Counted from the first letter of the stretch, positions 1 to 11,599 are shown. The stretch is DNA of 64,000 bases from Rhinopithecus roxellana (GCF_007565055.1 NC_044561.1:28909483-28973482); one strand, 5' to 3'. The notes: generated by a model not told the origin, from the letters alone. Numbers and translations are program-made.

Positions 1-135
1 CTGGCCCCTGGATTGTCCTGCTGGGCCAAACCCTAAGCTCTGCCTGGCACAGGCCTGTAGGGTCAGGACATAGAACATTGACTGATTGCCCGTGTGCGCT
101 GGGCACTGTACTCATTTTTAGGTTAATCGTTTGTT

Positions 136-439
136 TTTTTTTCTTTTTTTGAGACGGAGTTTTGCTCTTGTTGCCCAGGCTGGAGCGCAGTGGTGCCATC
201 TCAGCTCACTGCAACCTCTGCCTCCCTGGTTCAAGCGATTCTCCTGCCTCAGACTCCCAGGTAGCTGTGATTACAGGCATGTTCCACTATGCCCAGCTAA
301 TCTTGTATTTTTAGTAGAGACTGGTCTCTACTAAAGACCATGTTGGTCAGGCTGGTCTTGAACTCCCGACCTCAGGTGATCTGCCCGCCTGGGCTTCCCA
401 AAGTGCTGGGATTACAGGCGTGAGCCACCGCGCCCGGCC
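136..439 (-). mobile_element. Alu
   Basis: Poly-T start, GAGACGGAG, ends CGCGCCCGGCC. Complete, S-like. Confidence 0.95.
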
Positions 440-540
440 AGGTTAATCATTTCTGAGTTAACTCATTCCCCCGTCGGAAGAACCCCATGGGGTGTGGACT
501 CATGATTACTATGCCAGGGCTGGGGACATTGACACTTCTA

Positions 541-860
541 CCTGCGGTCACACACAAACATACACCACACACAACACACACCACACACAAACACCCCCCC
601 CACATCACACACATGCACACACACTACACACAACACATACACAGCACACAAACTTACAGCACACACACACCACAAACACACCACACACACAACAAACAAC
701 ACACAACACACACATACAACACACACATGCACACACACACCCCACACACAACACACAAACATACAACACACACCACACAAACACACCACACACACCACAC
801 AAGCAACACACACCACACACAACACACACACCACAGAAACACACAGTACACACAGGTAAG
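541..860 (+). repeat. CA-rich cryptic repeat
   Basis: Irregular ACACACC/CACAACAC units. It is complementary in composition to the TG-rich array starting at 1233, about 370 bp downstream. Confidence 0.95.
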
Positions 861-1232
861 AAGTAGCTGAGTTCCATGGAGCCCAAAGGTGACCATCCGG
901 GGCCCCAGGTTGTCCTGACTTTGGAGACATCAGGCCTTGGTGGGTCTCTGTGCTGGCTGGGAACCAGAGAGGCTTGCACTCCCAGCAGAAGCACAGGCTC
1001 CACCTCCCCTCACTCAATCACCCCCTACCCACAACAGGCGTGGGGGCCCTTGGGCCTGGATCTTGGCCACCCTCACGTTCGAGATGATCAGAGCCATGAT
1101 CCCATACAGGGGGACAGTGGACCTGCCTGCCTGTGGTCACACAGACCTCAGAGGCCTGGGACCAGCCTTCAGAGCCCCAGCTGGATGGAGGCTCAGGCAC
1201 AGCCGCCCTGTTGCCCTGGGGATTCCTGCTGC
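861..1232. other. Unique spacer between CA-rich and TG-rich arrays
   Basis: GC-rich, non-repetitive. No splice-flanked exon or RNA gene recognised. Confidence 0.6.
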
Positions 1233-2535
1233 CTGTGTGTGGTGTGTGTGTGGTGTGGTATGGGTGCATGGTGTATGAATGTGGCATGTGTGTGTTGTGT
1301 TGTGTGTGTGGTGTTCATGTGTTGTGTATTGTGTGTGCGTTGTGTTGTGTGTGTATTTGTGTAGTGTATGTGTGGTGTGTCTATATGGTGTGTGTGTGTT
1401 GTGTATGTGTTGTGTGTGGTGTGTTATGTGTGTTGTGTGTGTGGTGTGTGTGGTGTGGTGTGTTTATATGTTATGTCTAATGTGTGTGATGTGTTATGTT
1501 TGTTGGTGAGTTGTGTGTTTTCTGTGTTTGTGATGTGTGTGGTGTGTAGTGTGTGGTGTGTAGTGTGTTGTGCGGTGTGTGTGCATGGTGTGTTGTGTGT
1601 ATCGCATTGCATTGTGTGTATTGTGTGTGTTGTGTGTATGGTGTATGGTGTGTTTTGTGTTGTGTGTGGTGTGTATTGTATTGTTTGTGTGCGCTGTGTG
1701 TGGTGTATGTGTTGTGTGGTGGCTGTGTGGTATGTGTTGTGTTGTGTGTTGGTGTGTTGGTGTGTGTTGTGTGTTGGGTATGTATTGTGTTGTGTATGTG
1801 TTGTGTGCCTGTTGTGTGGTGGCTGTGTGGTGTGTGTTTGTGTGTGTGGTGTGGTGTGTGTTGTGTCTAATATGTGGTGTGTGTTGTGTTGTGTGTGTGG
1901 CGTGGTATGTGTTGTGTTTTGTGTGTTGTGTGTTGTGTTTGTGTGGCATGCGTCTGGTGTGTGTTGTGCTTGCCTGTGGTGGTGTTGTGTGTATTGTGTG
2001 TATGTGTTGTGTGTATTGTGTGGGTGTGTGTCATGTGGTGGCTGTGTGTTGGGGGTTGTGTTTGTGTTGTGTCGTTTGGTGTGTGCTCTGTGTGTATGAG
2101 TGTGCAGGTGTGTGTTGTGTGTTGTGTTTGTGTGATTGTGTGAGTGTGTGTGTTTGTGTGGTTCTGATGTGTGCTAGTGTGGTATGTGTGGGCTTGTGTG
2201 GGGTGTTGTGGGTGTATGTTTCTGTGTTGGTGTGTATGTGTTTTGTGTTGTGTTGCATGTGGTGTTGTTGTGTGGTGGTGTGTGTTGTGTTTGTGTGTGG
2301 TGTGTGATGTGTGTTGTGGTGTATGCTGTGCTGTGTTTCTGTGTTATGTGGTTGGTGTGTTGTGTGGTGTATGCTTGTGTGTTATGTGTGGTGTGTGTGG
2401 TGTGTGTTTGTATGTGTGTTGGTATGTGTATGTGTCGTGTGGTGTGTGTGGGGTATGTTGTGTATTGGATTGTTTTGTGGTGTGCGTGTGTGTGGTGTTG
2501 TTGTGTTTGTGTTGTTTATTGTGGTGTGTCTGGTG

Positions 2536-2571
<36 letters not shown>

Positions 2572-2977
2572 TTGTGGTGTGTGTGTGATGTGTGTGTTGT
2601 GTGGTGCGTGTGTGGTGTGTGTGTGTGGTTTGTGAGTGGTGTGTGTGTATGTTATGTGTGTGGTGGATGTTTGTGGTTGTGTGTGTGTTTGTGGTTTGTG
2701 TTGTGTTGTTGGTGTGTGTGTATACTTGTGTGTGGTGTGTGGAGTGTTGTGTGCGTGCGTATGTGTGTGTGTGTGTGCTGTTGTGCGTGCGTGTGTGTGT
2801 GTGGTGTATTTGTTTGTGTGTGGTGTATGCTTGGTGTGTTGTGTTGTTGTTTGTGGTTTTGTGTTGTTTGTGTGTGTGTGTGTATATGTGTGGTGTGTGG
2901 AGTGTTGTGTGCGTGCGTATGTGTGTTGTGTGTGTGCTGTTGTGCGTGTGGTGTTGTTGTGTGTGGTGTATGTGTTT
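1233..2977 (+). repeat. TG-rich cryptic repeat, cut by the gap
   Basis: About 1.7 kb of irregular TGTGTGG/TGTTGTG units, including a pure (GT)n stretch near 2536-2570. A longer motif recurs at about 2720-2800 and 2880-2945. Its open frames are Cys/Val repeats and not genes. Confidence 0.97.
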
Positions 2978-3077
2978 NNNNNNNNNNNNNNNNNNNNNNN
3001 NNNNNNNNNNNNNNNNNNNNNNNNNNNNNNNNNNNNNNNNNNNNNNNNNNNNNNNNNNNNNNNNNNNNNNNNNNNNN
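2978..3077. other. Assembly gap (100 N)
   Basis: Exactly 100 N between the TG-rich array and the truncated Alu. The round number suggests a gap of unknown size. Confidence 0.99.
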
Positions 3078-3155
3078 ATTCCTGACCTCGGGTGATCCAC
3101 CCCCCTCAGCCTCCCAAAGTGCTAGGATTACAGGCATGAGCCACAGCGCCCAGCT
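3078..3155 (-). mobile_element. Alu, truncated by the gap
   Basis: Only the end of the element (tcctgacctcgggtgatcc to gcgcccagc). Identical in position to the end of the Alu at 4508. Confidence 0.9.
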
Positions 3156-3720
3156 GTACCAGGTTTTCTATTGAGTTTCTTGCCAAGGGTGACTTCCAGT
3201 AACAACCCCCCTGCACTTTTCTCAGGACGGGAAAGCTCAGGCAGCCCAGGGTGAATAAAAAGCCTGAGTAGTGCAGTTGCAGGGGCCCTGGGTGGCCACA
3301 AGGTGGGCGCAGCAGGGATGGGCATTGTGAGAGGCCTTGGGTGGGGCTGTGGGGCTGGACATTGTGAGTCACTAGCCTGGCCTGGCTGTTCCTGGTAACC
3401 AGGTGACATAGGAAGCTTTGTGGGTTATAGGCATCAGCCAGGGCCAGCACCCTCAGTCGGTAGTGAGGAGGAAGAGGAGGAAGCTCCGACTGTGCTGTGT
3501 CCCAGCAGTTTGTGCCTCTCGCGCTTGTCGTGTTCATTTATCTGTGTCTTCAGAGAAGACAGCAGGTGGCGCAGAGTAAGAGCTGAGGCCCCAGATCTGC
3601 CTGGGGTCAGGCTGCTTCTGTAAGTGCTGTGCCAGCCTCAGTAGCGTGGGCTGCTGGGACAGCACCATTTCAGTTTCATCGAAGGCCCAGGCTGGACGGG
3701 ACAGGCGTGTGGGGTGACCC

Positions 3721-3924
3721 ATGGGGTGTATACTGACCTGTTTGTATCGACTCTAACCTGTGGCTGTTGCGGGGTGGAGGAGGAACCCTGTTGTGAATCT
3801 GATACTTATGAGGCTGTGGCTGCTGCAACATCAGAATCCACTACTGTAGAGCCTGGCAAGCTGGATGTGGGAGCCACAGAGGGCCACGACCTGCAGCACA
3901 TCAACAACAAAAAGCTGCCCACAG
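3721..3924 (+). pseudogene. DRICH1: DRICH1-like coding exon 1, first copy (frameshifted as assembled)
   Basis: ATG at 3721 begins MGCILTC. Read as written, the frame hits TAA after 11 codons, because this copy has an extra T (TGTTTGTA) and an extra A (CTCTAACC) relative to the copy at 5378. After these two indels the frame continues through GCCGVEEEPCCESD and on to KLPT, and the exon ends ACAG/gtgaaa in phase 1. Without the two extra bases it is 202 nt, 67 codons plus one base. That phase fits the acidic exons downstream. The 5' UTR lies directly upstream, with a plausible acceptor (tgtcttcag) near 3550. The exon is either a real damaged duplicate or a poorly called sequence next to the assembly gap. 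Confidence 0.6.
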
Positions 3925-4337
3925 GTGAAAAAGCCACAGGTGTCGTTTACTCTCTGGCACTCCTGTGGCCATCCCCACCCCCTTCCCATACCCTCATCCC
4001 CAGAGACATCCTCAGCTGACAGCTCCCCCCTGCCCATAGCCAGCTTTCCCAGGCCTGGGACTGGGGGCAAAGGCTGACTCTGCCTCTTGTCTTTGTCATT
4101 GAGGCTTTTTTGATCTAGAAAAGGGAGAGCCCCTCTTCTCAATGAAATTTCAAATACCCCAATTTGGAGTTCCCGTCCCATCCAGCCCTGGGCTGGATCG
4201 GGAAGGAGACCCTGGCAGGTGGCAGACGGGTGGACGTGTGCAGTCCGAGATCAGCGTCCACTCCCACCCCCAATGGGAGGGCCGTCCATACCCGGGCAGT
4301 TCAGGGAACCAGATATCCACCTACCCAAATTGTGGTT

Positions 4338-4505
4338 TTATTTTTCTATGTTTTGAGACGGAGTTTTGCTGTGTCGCCCAGGCTGGAGTGCAGTGGTGAG
4401 ATCTTGGCTCACTTCATCCCTCGGCCTCCTGGTTCAAGTGATTCTTCTTGCCTCAGCCTCCTGAGTAGCTGGGATTACAGGCACGCATGAGGGCATGCAC
4501 TTGGC
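4338..4505 (-). mobile_element. Alu fragment, single arm
   Basis: Half-length Alu-like sequence ending at a GGCACGCATGAGG junction. It lies directly before a full Alu. Confidence 0.85.
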
Positions 4506-4507
4506 CT

Positions 4508-4802
4508 GTTTTGTTTTTGAAATGGGGTTTCACTCTGGTGCCCAGGCTGGAGTACAGTGGCACGATCTTGGTTCACTACAGCCTCGACTTCCCAGGCTCA
4601 GGTGACCTTTCTGCCTCAGCCCTCCCGTGTAGCTAGGATAGCAGGTGCCCGCCACCACGCTGAGCTAATGTTTTGTATTTTTAGTAGAGGTGGGATTTCA
4701 CCATGTTGGCCAGGCTGGTCTCTAATTCCTGACCTCGGGTGATCCACCCCCCTCAGCCTCCCAAAGTGCTAGGATTACAGGCATGAGCCACCGTGCCCAG
4801 CT
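4508..4802 (-). mobile_element. Alu
   Basis: Old, diverged copy (TTGAAATGGGG). Its end is repeated after the gap. Confidence 0.9.
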
Positions 4803-5830
4803 GTACCAGGGTTTTCTATTGAGTTTCTTGCCAAGGGTGACTTCCAATAACAACCCCCCTGCACTTTTCTCAGGACTGGAAAGCTCAGGCAGCCCAGGGT
4901 GAATAAAAGCCTGATTAGTGCAGTTAGCACAGGGGGCCCTGGGTGGCCACAAGGTGGGCAGCAGCAGGGATGGGCATTGTGAGGGCCTTGGGTGGGGCTG
5001 TGGGGCTGGACATTGTGAGTCACTAGCCTGGCCTGGCTGTTTTCCTGGTAGCCAGGTGACATAGGAAGCTTTGTGGGTTATAGGCATCAGCCAGGGCCAG
5101 CAGCCCTCAGTCGGTAGTGATGAGGAGAGGAGGAGCTCCGACTGTGCTGTGTCCCAGCAGTTTGTGCCTCTCGGCGCTTGTCGTGTTCATTTATCTGTGT
5201 CTTTCAGAGAAGACAGCAGGTGGGGCGGCAGAGTAAGAGCTGAGGCCCCAGATCTGCCTGGGGTCAGGCTGGCTTTCTGTAAGTGCTGTGCCAGCCTCAG
5301 TAGCGTGGCTGCTTGGACAGCACCATTTCAGTTTCATCGAAGGCCCAGGCTGGACTGGACAGGCGTGTGGGTGACCCATGGGGTGTATACTGACCTGTTG
5401 TATCGACTCTACCTGTGGCTGTTGCGGGGTGGAGGAGGAACCCTGTTGTGAATCTGATACTTATGAGGCTGTGGCTGCTGCAACATCAGAAATCCACTAC
5501 TGTAGAGCCTGGCAAGCTGGATGTGAGAGCCACAGAGGGGCCACGACCTGCAGCACATCAACAACAAAAAGCTGCCCACAGGTGAAAAAGCCACAGGTGT
5601 CGTTTACTCTCTGGCACTCCTGTGGCCATCCCCACCCCCTTCCCATACCCTCATCCCCAGAGACAATCCTCAGCTGACAGCTCCCCCCTGCCCATAGCCA
5701 GCTTTCCCAGGTCTGGGCATGGGGGGCAAAGGTTGGCTCTGCCTCTTGTCTTAGACATTGAGGCTTTTTTGATCTAGAAAAGGGAGGAGCCCTCTTCTCA
5801 ATGAAAATTCAAATAGCCCAGTTTTGGAGT
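4726..5830 (+). repeat. 1.1-kb direct repeat around exon 1, copy 2
   Basis: Second copy. Here the Alu at its left edge is complete (4508-4802), so this copy has the natural left flank. Right of 5830 the sequence differs from that following copy 1. Confidence 0.85.
5378..5581 (+). CDS. DRICH1: DRICH1-like coding exon 1, second copy (N terminus with MGC motif)
   Basis: ATG at 5378 reads MGCILTCCIDSTCGCCG and continues through EEEPCCESDTYEAVAAATSE before an extra A (cagaaatcc versus cagaatcc in copy 1) shifts the frame. An extra G (gaggggcc) occurs later. Copy 1 lacks these two indels, and copy 2 lacks those of copy 1, so the consensus is a clean 67-codon exon ending in phase 1 at ACAG/gtgaaa. 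Gly2, Cys3 and Thr6 fit the MGxxx[S/T] N-myristoylation pattern. Cys3, 7 and 8 are candidate palmitoylation sites, and further Cys pairs follow at about 15-16 and 24-25. The splice from LPT-G to the acidic exon at 11356 is in frame. Membrane attachment is inference. Confidence 0.65.
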
Positions 5831-5936
5831 CCCCATCCCATTCTCTAGCCTTGCTTATCCAGCTGGTTTGGTACCTAAATGAAGGAACCAGGTAAGGGCC
5901 AGATTGTTTCTTTTCTCCCATCCCTTTAGGTAGCTT

Positions 5937-6252
5937 ATTTTTATTTTATTTATTTAATTAATTTATTTAGATGGAATCTCACTCTGTTGCCCAGGTTGGA
6001 GTGCAGTGGTGCGATCTGAGCTCACTGCAACCTCTGCCTCCTGGGATCAAGCCATTCTCTAGCCTTAGCCTCCTGAGTAGGGGACTACAGGCGCCCCGCC
6101 ACCACGCCTGGCTAATTTTTTGTATTTTTAGTAGAGACGGGGTTTCACCGTGTTAGCCAGGATGGTCTCTATCTCCTGGCCTCGTGATCCACCTGCCTCA
6201 GCCTCCCAAAGTGCTGGGATTACTTAAAGGCATGAGCCACCGAACCCAGCCC
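5937..6252 (-). mobile_element. Alu
   Basis: Minus-strand Alu with a TTTATTTATTTAATTAATTTATT tail region. Confidence 0.93.
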
Positions 6253-6256
6253 CTAA

Positions 6257-6470
6257 TTTAATTTTTTTTTTTTTAAAGTTCTGAGATACATGTGCAAGAT
6301 GTACAGTTTTGTTACATAGGTAAAATTGTGCCATGGTGGTTTGCTGTACCTGTCAACCCTTCACCTAGGTATGAAGGCTTGCCTGCATTAGCTATTTATC
6401 CAGATGCTCTCCCTTCCCCTGGCCCCTGACAGGCCCTAGTGGTGTGTTGTTCTCCTCTCTAACACTGTAC
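6257..6470 (-). mobile_element. L1 3' end
   Basis: Poly-T, then GTTCTGAGATACATGTGCA, GCCATGGTGGTTTGCTG and CACCTAGGTAT. This is the reverse complement of a primate L1 3' end. Confidence 0.9.
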
Positions 6471-7488
6471 ATAGTCTAAGACCACTCCCTTGCTGATGAC
6501 AAATGTAAGTGATGGGTCGCGGGGGGACTCTCTTGCCTGCTTTGTCTGGAGAGCCTGCCTGGCATCCAGGTTCCTGATAGGAGTGAGGACCTGGAGTGCA
6601 GTGTGAGAAACAGATGGCTTCCGTGAAGAACTGTGATCGTCCACTGGAGACCCTGGAAATCAGCCATATCATTTAATTGGTGTGGGTTTGTGTGCAGCAG
6701 GGTTGGGAGGTAGCTAGGGGTGAATCCATGTGTAGTGAGTGTGAGCGTGTTTGTCAATGTGTGTTTTCCCCAAAAATGGGCCCTGCATGCCCAGCACAGT
6801 ACAAGTGTCACTTTTCTTGAATTCCTGGCCTATGTGGTCCTCTCACCTCAGCCTCCCGAGTCATGTCTTCTAATAAAAAAGGAAGAAAAACTTGAGCACC
6901 ACCATACACTTTACATAAATGACCTCTTTCCTTCCCCTCACCCCCAGCTGTACCTGAAGGTCCATTCAGTATCCCTACTCCTTAGCTGGAGAGAGTGCAG
7001 AAAGGAAATGAACCCAGATTCTGACCTCCTGAATCGAGGAGGTAAAAGCAAAACCCAGAAATGGGTCCCAATGTTGAGAAGGTCTGTATTAATCAACTGT
7101 GTCATCATTCAGGCTTGGTGATAGGACCCCACACCAGGGAGTTCCAGCACCTATGTGTGCACCTGGAACTGTGTGGCCTATAAGCTGCCAAACTTTGCCC
7201 ATCATCAAATGGGGCCCCAGTGGTCACATACCCAGGGTAGCAAAAGGTACACGGAACAATAGACGTTTGCATGCACATTACTGTGAAATACACATAGAAA
7301 GCCCACAGGCTTCTGGTCAGCTCACAGATTCTGAGAAGTGTAAGGGTTCACATAGAACAGTGCAGCTCAACATCTGTCAGTGCTGGGGTCATTCGTCAGC
7401 ACTTGGTCAAGCAGGGAAGGGATCAGGAAGATACTGCACTGTATTTAATAACAGGACTACCTCAAGCCTTAGAAATGCTCTAATCCAT
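6471..7488. other. Intronic sequence, no feature recognised
   Basis: Between exon 1 and the first tandem unit. Several open frames, but none with splice context matching the gene model. Confidence 0.5.
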
Positions 7489-7783
7489 GGCCTGGCGCAG
7501 TGGCTCATGCCTGTAATCCCAGCACTTGGGAGGTCGAGGTAGGTGGATTGCCTGAGGTTAGGAGTTCGAGACCAGCCTGGCCAACCTGGTGAAAACCTTG
7601 TCTCTACTTAAAATACAAAAATTAGCTGGGTGTGGTGGCAGGCTCCTGTAATCCCAGCTACTCAGGAGGCTGAGAGGAGAATCTCTTGACCCAAGAGGCG
7701 GAAGTTGCAGTGAGCCGAGATCGAGCCATTGCACTCCTGCCTGAATGACTGAGTGAGACTCCGTCTCAAAAAGAAGATTAAAA
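7489..7783 (+). mobile_element. Alu
   Basis: Starts ggcctggcgcagtggctca, ends in an interrupted A tail. Confidence 0.93.
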
Positions 7784-7931
7784 GAAAGAGAAGAGCAGAG
7801 GAGGAATAGCTAAACAGGGTTAGTACTCATATCGCTGAGAACCCTTCTGAGTAGGAGTGAGCAGGACCTGGCCTTCCTGTCTGCCGAGAGCATGGCGTGG
7901 ACATCATCCTAAATGCCTCAAGAAATGGGTT

Positions 7932-8246
7932 TCAAGGCCGGGCGCGGTGGATCAAGCCTGTAATCCAGCACTTTGGGAGGCCGAGACGGGCGGATCACGA
8001 GGTCAGGAGATCGAGACCATCCTGGCTAACACGGTGAAACCCCGTCTCTACTAAAAAAAGAAAATACAAAAACTAGCCGGGCAAGGTGGCGGGTGCCTGT
8101 AGTCCCAGCTCCTCGGGAGGCTGAGGCAGGAGAATGGCGTAAACCCGGGAGGCGGACCTTGCAGTGAGCTGAGATCCGGCCACTGCAACTCCAGTCCGGG
8201 CGACAGAGCGAGACTCCGCCTCAAAAAAAAAAAAAAAAAAAAAAAA
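7932..8246 (+). mobile_element. AluYRa-like, left parent of the tandem duplication
   Basis: Diagnostic sites are gagacgggcgg in the left arm and agctcctcggg in the right arm. Flanks agaaatgggtttca and agaatggagtttca look like a target-site duplication, so this is the original insertion. Confidence 0.95.
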
Positions 8247-8527
8247 GAATGGAGTTTCATCGCTTTCTCTTGTCTTCTCCATCTTTGGTGTGATGATGGC
8301 GGTGACACCAGCAGAATTGGTGAGGAGGCAGAACAGGAATCAGGTCCCACTTCTCTGACACAGAGCAGACAGGACACAAGTCAGGACAGACACAGACAGG
8401 TCCCAGGCCTGATCTTTCTGGGGCTAGGACAGATGAGTTTTTCTTTTTCACCTCTTCTGGAAGCCACTTGAGGAATAGTCCTTGAGGAGACAGTATTGTC
8501 CAAGGGTTGTCTGCCCTAGAAATGTGC

Positions 8528-8828
8528 TTTTTTTTTTTTTTTTTTGAGAGGGACCCTCACTGTGTTGCCCAGGCTGGAGTGCAGTGGTGTGATCTCAGTT
8601 CACTGCAACGTCCACCTCCCAAGTTCAAGTGATTCTCCTGCCTCAGCCTGTTGAGTAGCTGGAATTACAGGCATGCACCACCACGCCCAGCTAATTTTTG
8701 TATTTGCAGTAGAGATGGGGTTTCTCCATGTTGGCCAGGCTGGTCTCAAACTCCTGACATCAGGCGATCCGCCCACCACGGCCTCCCAAAGTGGTGGGAT
8801 TACACACGTGAGCCACCATGCCTGGCTG
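8528..8828 (-). mobile_element. Alu (shared A/B/C)
   Basis: Starts GAGAGGGACCCTCACTG. Same insertion as 19526 and 30193. Confidence 0.93.
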
Positions 8829-9679
8829 ACGTGTTTCAACTGGACAGAGCTCCCTAGCACTAATACCAGGGGAGGTGGGGAGGGACACAAGTTCCAGTGC
8901 ACCAGGAGCCAGCAAAGGGATGGGGACTGATTCCAGAGTCCAGCTCATCCTTGCAACTGTTCTGTGGAATCCACAACACATCAGTTTCCACTTATTTTGT
9001 AGAAGGTTTGGAATCTTCAGTGTCAAACTCTATCTGTGTTGGTGTCTTCCCACAGGGTGGATAGAGGAACCCTGGCTATGGATGTTTCCTGCCAGGGCAG
9101 TGACTGGTGTCTTCCTCATTAGTCCTTACCCCAGAGCTCAGTCCTGGGGAGAACATGTTAGGCCCCATGGGCACTGTAGTGAACACATCCCTGGGGTGAG
9201 TTCTAGGTCAGCCCTGGGCTGGGATCTAGCGCAGGTGTGGAAATGTTCCCTTCTCAGCCTGTCCAGCCTGTTGAAGCCCTACACCAATCCTGGAGCCTGC
9301 CCCAGCTTCTGAGTCAGGGTCCCTGGAGATGAGGTTTGAGCTCCTGAGGACAGTGAGGTGTCCCTGCCCCTCGGCTTTTGCTTCTCTGATGCTGTCTAGA
9401 CAGGGAGTGCAGGGCCACGCTCTTCCCCTGTGTGCACATGCGCCCCCTGCTGGCCTGCCTCTGGACCTGGATGTTGTCCTCATTGTCATCTCCCCAGCCC
9501 CACAGCAGTGACTGGCCCTGTGCACATGCCCAGGAAGTAACCATAAATGTATGGTAGCAGCACAGCTGTAAACCAATTTGCAAGAAAACACCAGGGGAGG
9601 GGGTCATGTCTTCCTCATGTCGGGGTCTCCTGTGTCATCTATTGTGGTTGTCAGTCATATATGTGCCTCCTCGTATTTC

Positions 9680-9984
9680 TTCTTCTTTTTTTTTTTTTTT
9701 TAGAGATGGAGTCTTGCTCTGTCGCCCAGGCTGGAGTGCAGTGGCCAGATCTCAGCTCATTGCAAGCTCCGCCTCCCGGGTTCCCGCCGTTCTCCTGCCT
9801 TAGCCTCTGGAGTAGCTGGGACTACAGGCGCCCGCCACCTCGCCCGGCTAGTTTTTTGTATTTTTTAGTAGAGACGGGGTTTCATCGTGTTAGCCAGGAT
9901 GGTCTTGAAATCCTGACTTCGTGATCCGCCCATCTCAGCCTCCCAAAGTGCTGGGATTACAGGCTTGAGCCACCGCGCCTGGCT
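9680..9984 (-). mobile_element. AluYRa-like (shared A/B/C)
   Basis: Same insertion as 20679 and 31355. GGCCAGATCTCAGCTC is the diagnostic site. Confidence 0.94.
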
Positions 9985-10030
9985 GCCTCCTCATATTTCA
10001 ATACATTTAAATATTTACAATTAAAAGTTC

Positions 10031-10330
10031 AGGACTGGGCATGGTGGCTCACACCTGTAATTCCAGCACTTTAGAAGGCCAGGGCAGGTGGATCACCTGA
10101 GGTCAGGAGTTAGAGACCAGGCTGGCAACATGGTAAAACCCCATCTCTACTAAAAATGCAAAAATTAGCCATGTATGGTGTTGCATGTCTGTCATCCCAG
10201 CTACTCAGGAGACTGAGGCAGGAGAATCGCCTGAACCCGGGAGGCGGAGGTTGCAGTGAGCCGAGTTCATGCCATTGTACTCCAGCCTGGGCAGCAAGAG
10301 TAGAACCTCCATCTCACAACATTGAAAACA
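10031..10330 (+). mobile_element. Alu (shared A/B/C)
   Basis: Starts ggactgggcatggtggctca. Same insertion as 21024 and 31703. Confidence 0.93.
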
Positions 10331-11355
10331 ACAAAACAAAAACAAAACCTCATCACAACAGCCGCCGTGCAATGGCCTGACAGAACGCTCTTCCCATCTG
10401 CTGTGAGCCTGACTGAGGGGCCGATTGTTGAACTCCCTGTAAGCTCAAAGCATGCGTGTCAAAGTGGGAATCTCAGGGCTATGAGATTGGAGGTGAGACC
10501 TATAATGTGCCAGTGGAAGGAAAAAGTTGAAAGGTGGTTCCTTCAGTTCTTCTTTCTCACTTGAAGGCTGGCAAGTGTGAACGATGCCTTTCTAGAGACC
10601 TCTGACTCCCCAGAGCCCAGGGATAGTCTGACAAACACCAAGGGAAGGGACAGAGTGATCTTGTTGTAACCCATTGTGGCCTCACCTGGAGTAGGAGGGT
10701 GGGCGAGTTGCTCTCTGGAATAACTTCTTGTGGAGTTTTTGTTTCTAATGATTGGCCAGTGGACACCGTCCATGAGGCCAGCTGCAGTGAGGCAGACCTG
10801 CAGATGGAGAATGATACTCTAGGAGGATCTCTGGAGCAGTTGGGTGACACCTGTTGCTTTGGAACCTAGGAACAGGGTGAGGAAGTCAGAATCCAAAGGA
10901 AATACGTGTAGAAGTCTGACTTGTTCCTTTTGTATTTTAATAAGATAGAGGTGAGAGACAATTAGTGTCCATGGGCTTTGTGTGCTGTAAACATTTTTTT
11001 TTTTTAAACCATTTTGTAACCATTTTTTTCCTTGCTCTGATTTTAATGATTACCTTTCCCAGAAGACCAGTTTTTCCTTTCTATGTGACAGCAAACATCA
11101 AAGCCTTGAGTTTTGATTGGTTTAATATCTTCTGGAACTTGGGAATGCAAGAGCCTTATTAGGTCCAGGCACTGACTAAGATGCGAGGTATCTGGTGAGA
11201 CTTCCCTCATGCTCACTACTTGAACATAGTTGTTTCTCTGAGATGGTGTCAGAATCTTCAGTCCCGCGCTCCATATGCCGCATCCAGCAAAGCTCCCTGA
11301 GGGACTCACAGTCTCCAACCCCCAGGGCACTGACATTAACTCTGTGTCCTTTTAG

Positions 11356-11423
11356 GTCCCCCTGAGGACAGCCTGAGTTTAAAATCTCTAACACCAAGTG
11401 AGAAACACATTGCTGATGTCCAG
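11356..11423 (+). CDS. DRICH1: Acidic exon alpha, unit A
   Basis: A 68-nt exon after cctttta-g, phase 1 in and phase 0 out. It reads (G)PPEDSLSLKSLTPSEKHIADVQ across the preceding phase-1 base. Compared with units B and C it has E to K and D to A changes. Its donor is CAGgtagac rather than CAGgtaagac, one A short, which weakens the splice site. It follows exon 1 directly in the model. Confidence 0.55.
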
Positions 11424-11599
11424 GTAGACACCCTTTCTTGCCTTCTGAGGAAATGTTGCTTTCCTGATGTGAGAAACAAACTCACCCATCCAAATCCAAA
11501 GAATGAACTCAGGCCCGCAGAACAGAGAAAGCGAGACTTTTAATGGTGGTCTTGCAACATTGGGTGTCTGAGGGCAGACACACCCAGAACAGTTTTCTT

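Larger units (their letters stand above)
3078..4160 (+). repeat. 1.1-kb direct repeat around exon 1, copy 1
   Basis: Matches 4726-5830 nearly base for base, apart from frequent single-base indels in short runs. It starts exactly at the assembly gap, in the middle of an Alu. It includes the 5' UTR and exon 1. Confidence 0.85.

Noticed and set aside
1368..2307. Long Cys/Val open frames of up to 245 codons
   Set aside because: They are translations of the TG-rich repeat with no start context or domain.
2978..3077. Possible coding or repeat content in the N stretch
   Set aside because: Nothing can be read; the round 100 suggests a placeholder.
9051..9200. cttcccacag/GGTGGATAGAGG acceptor in each unit
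   Set aside because: No matching donor and no open frame in the required phase; probably a chance acceptor.
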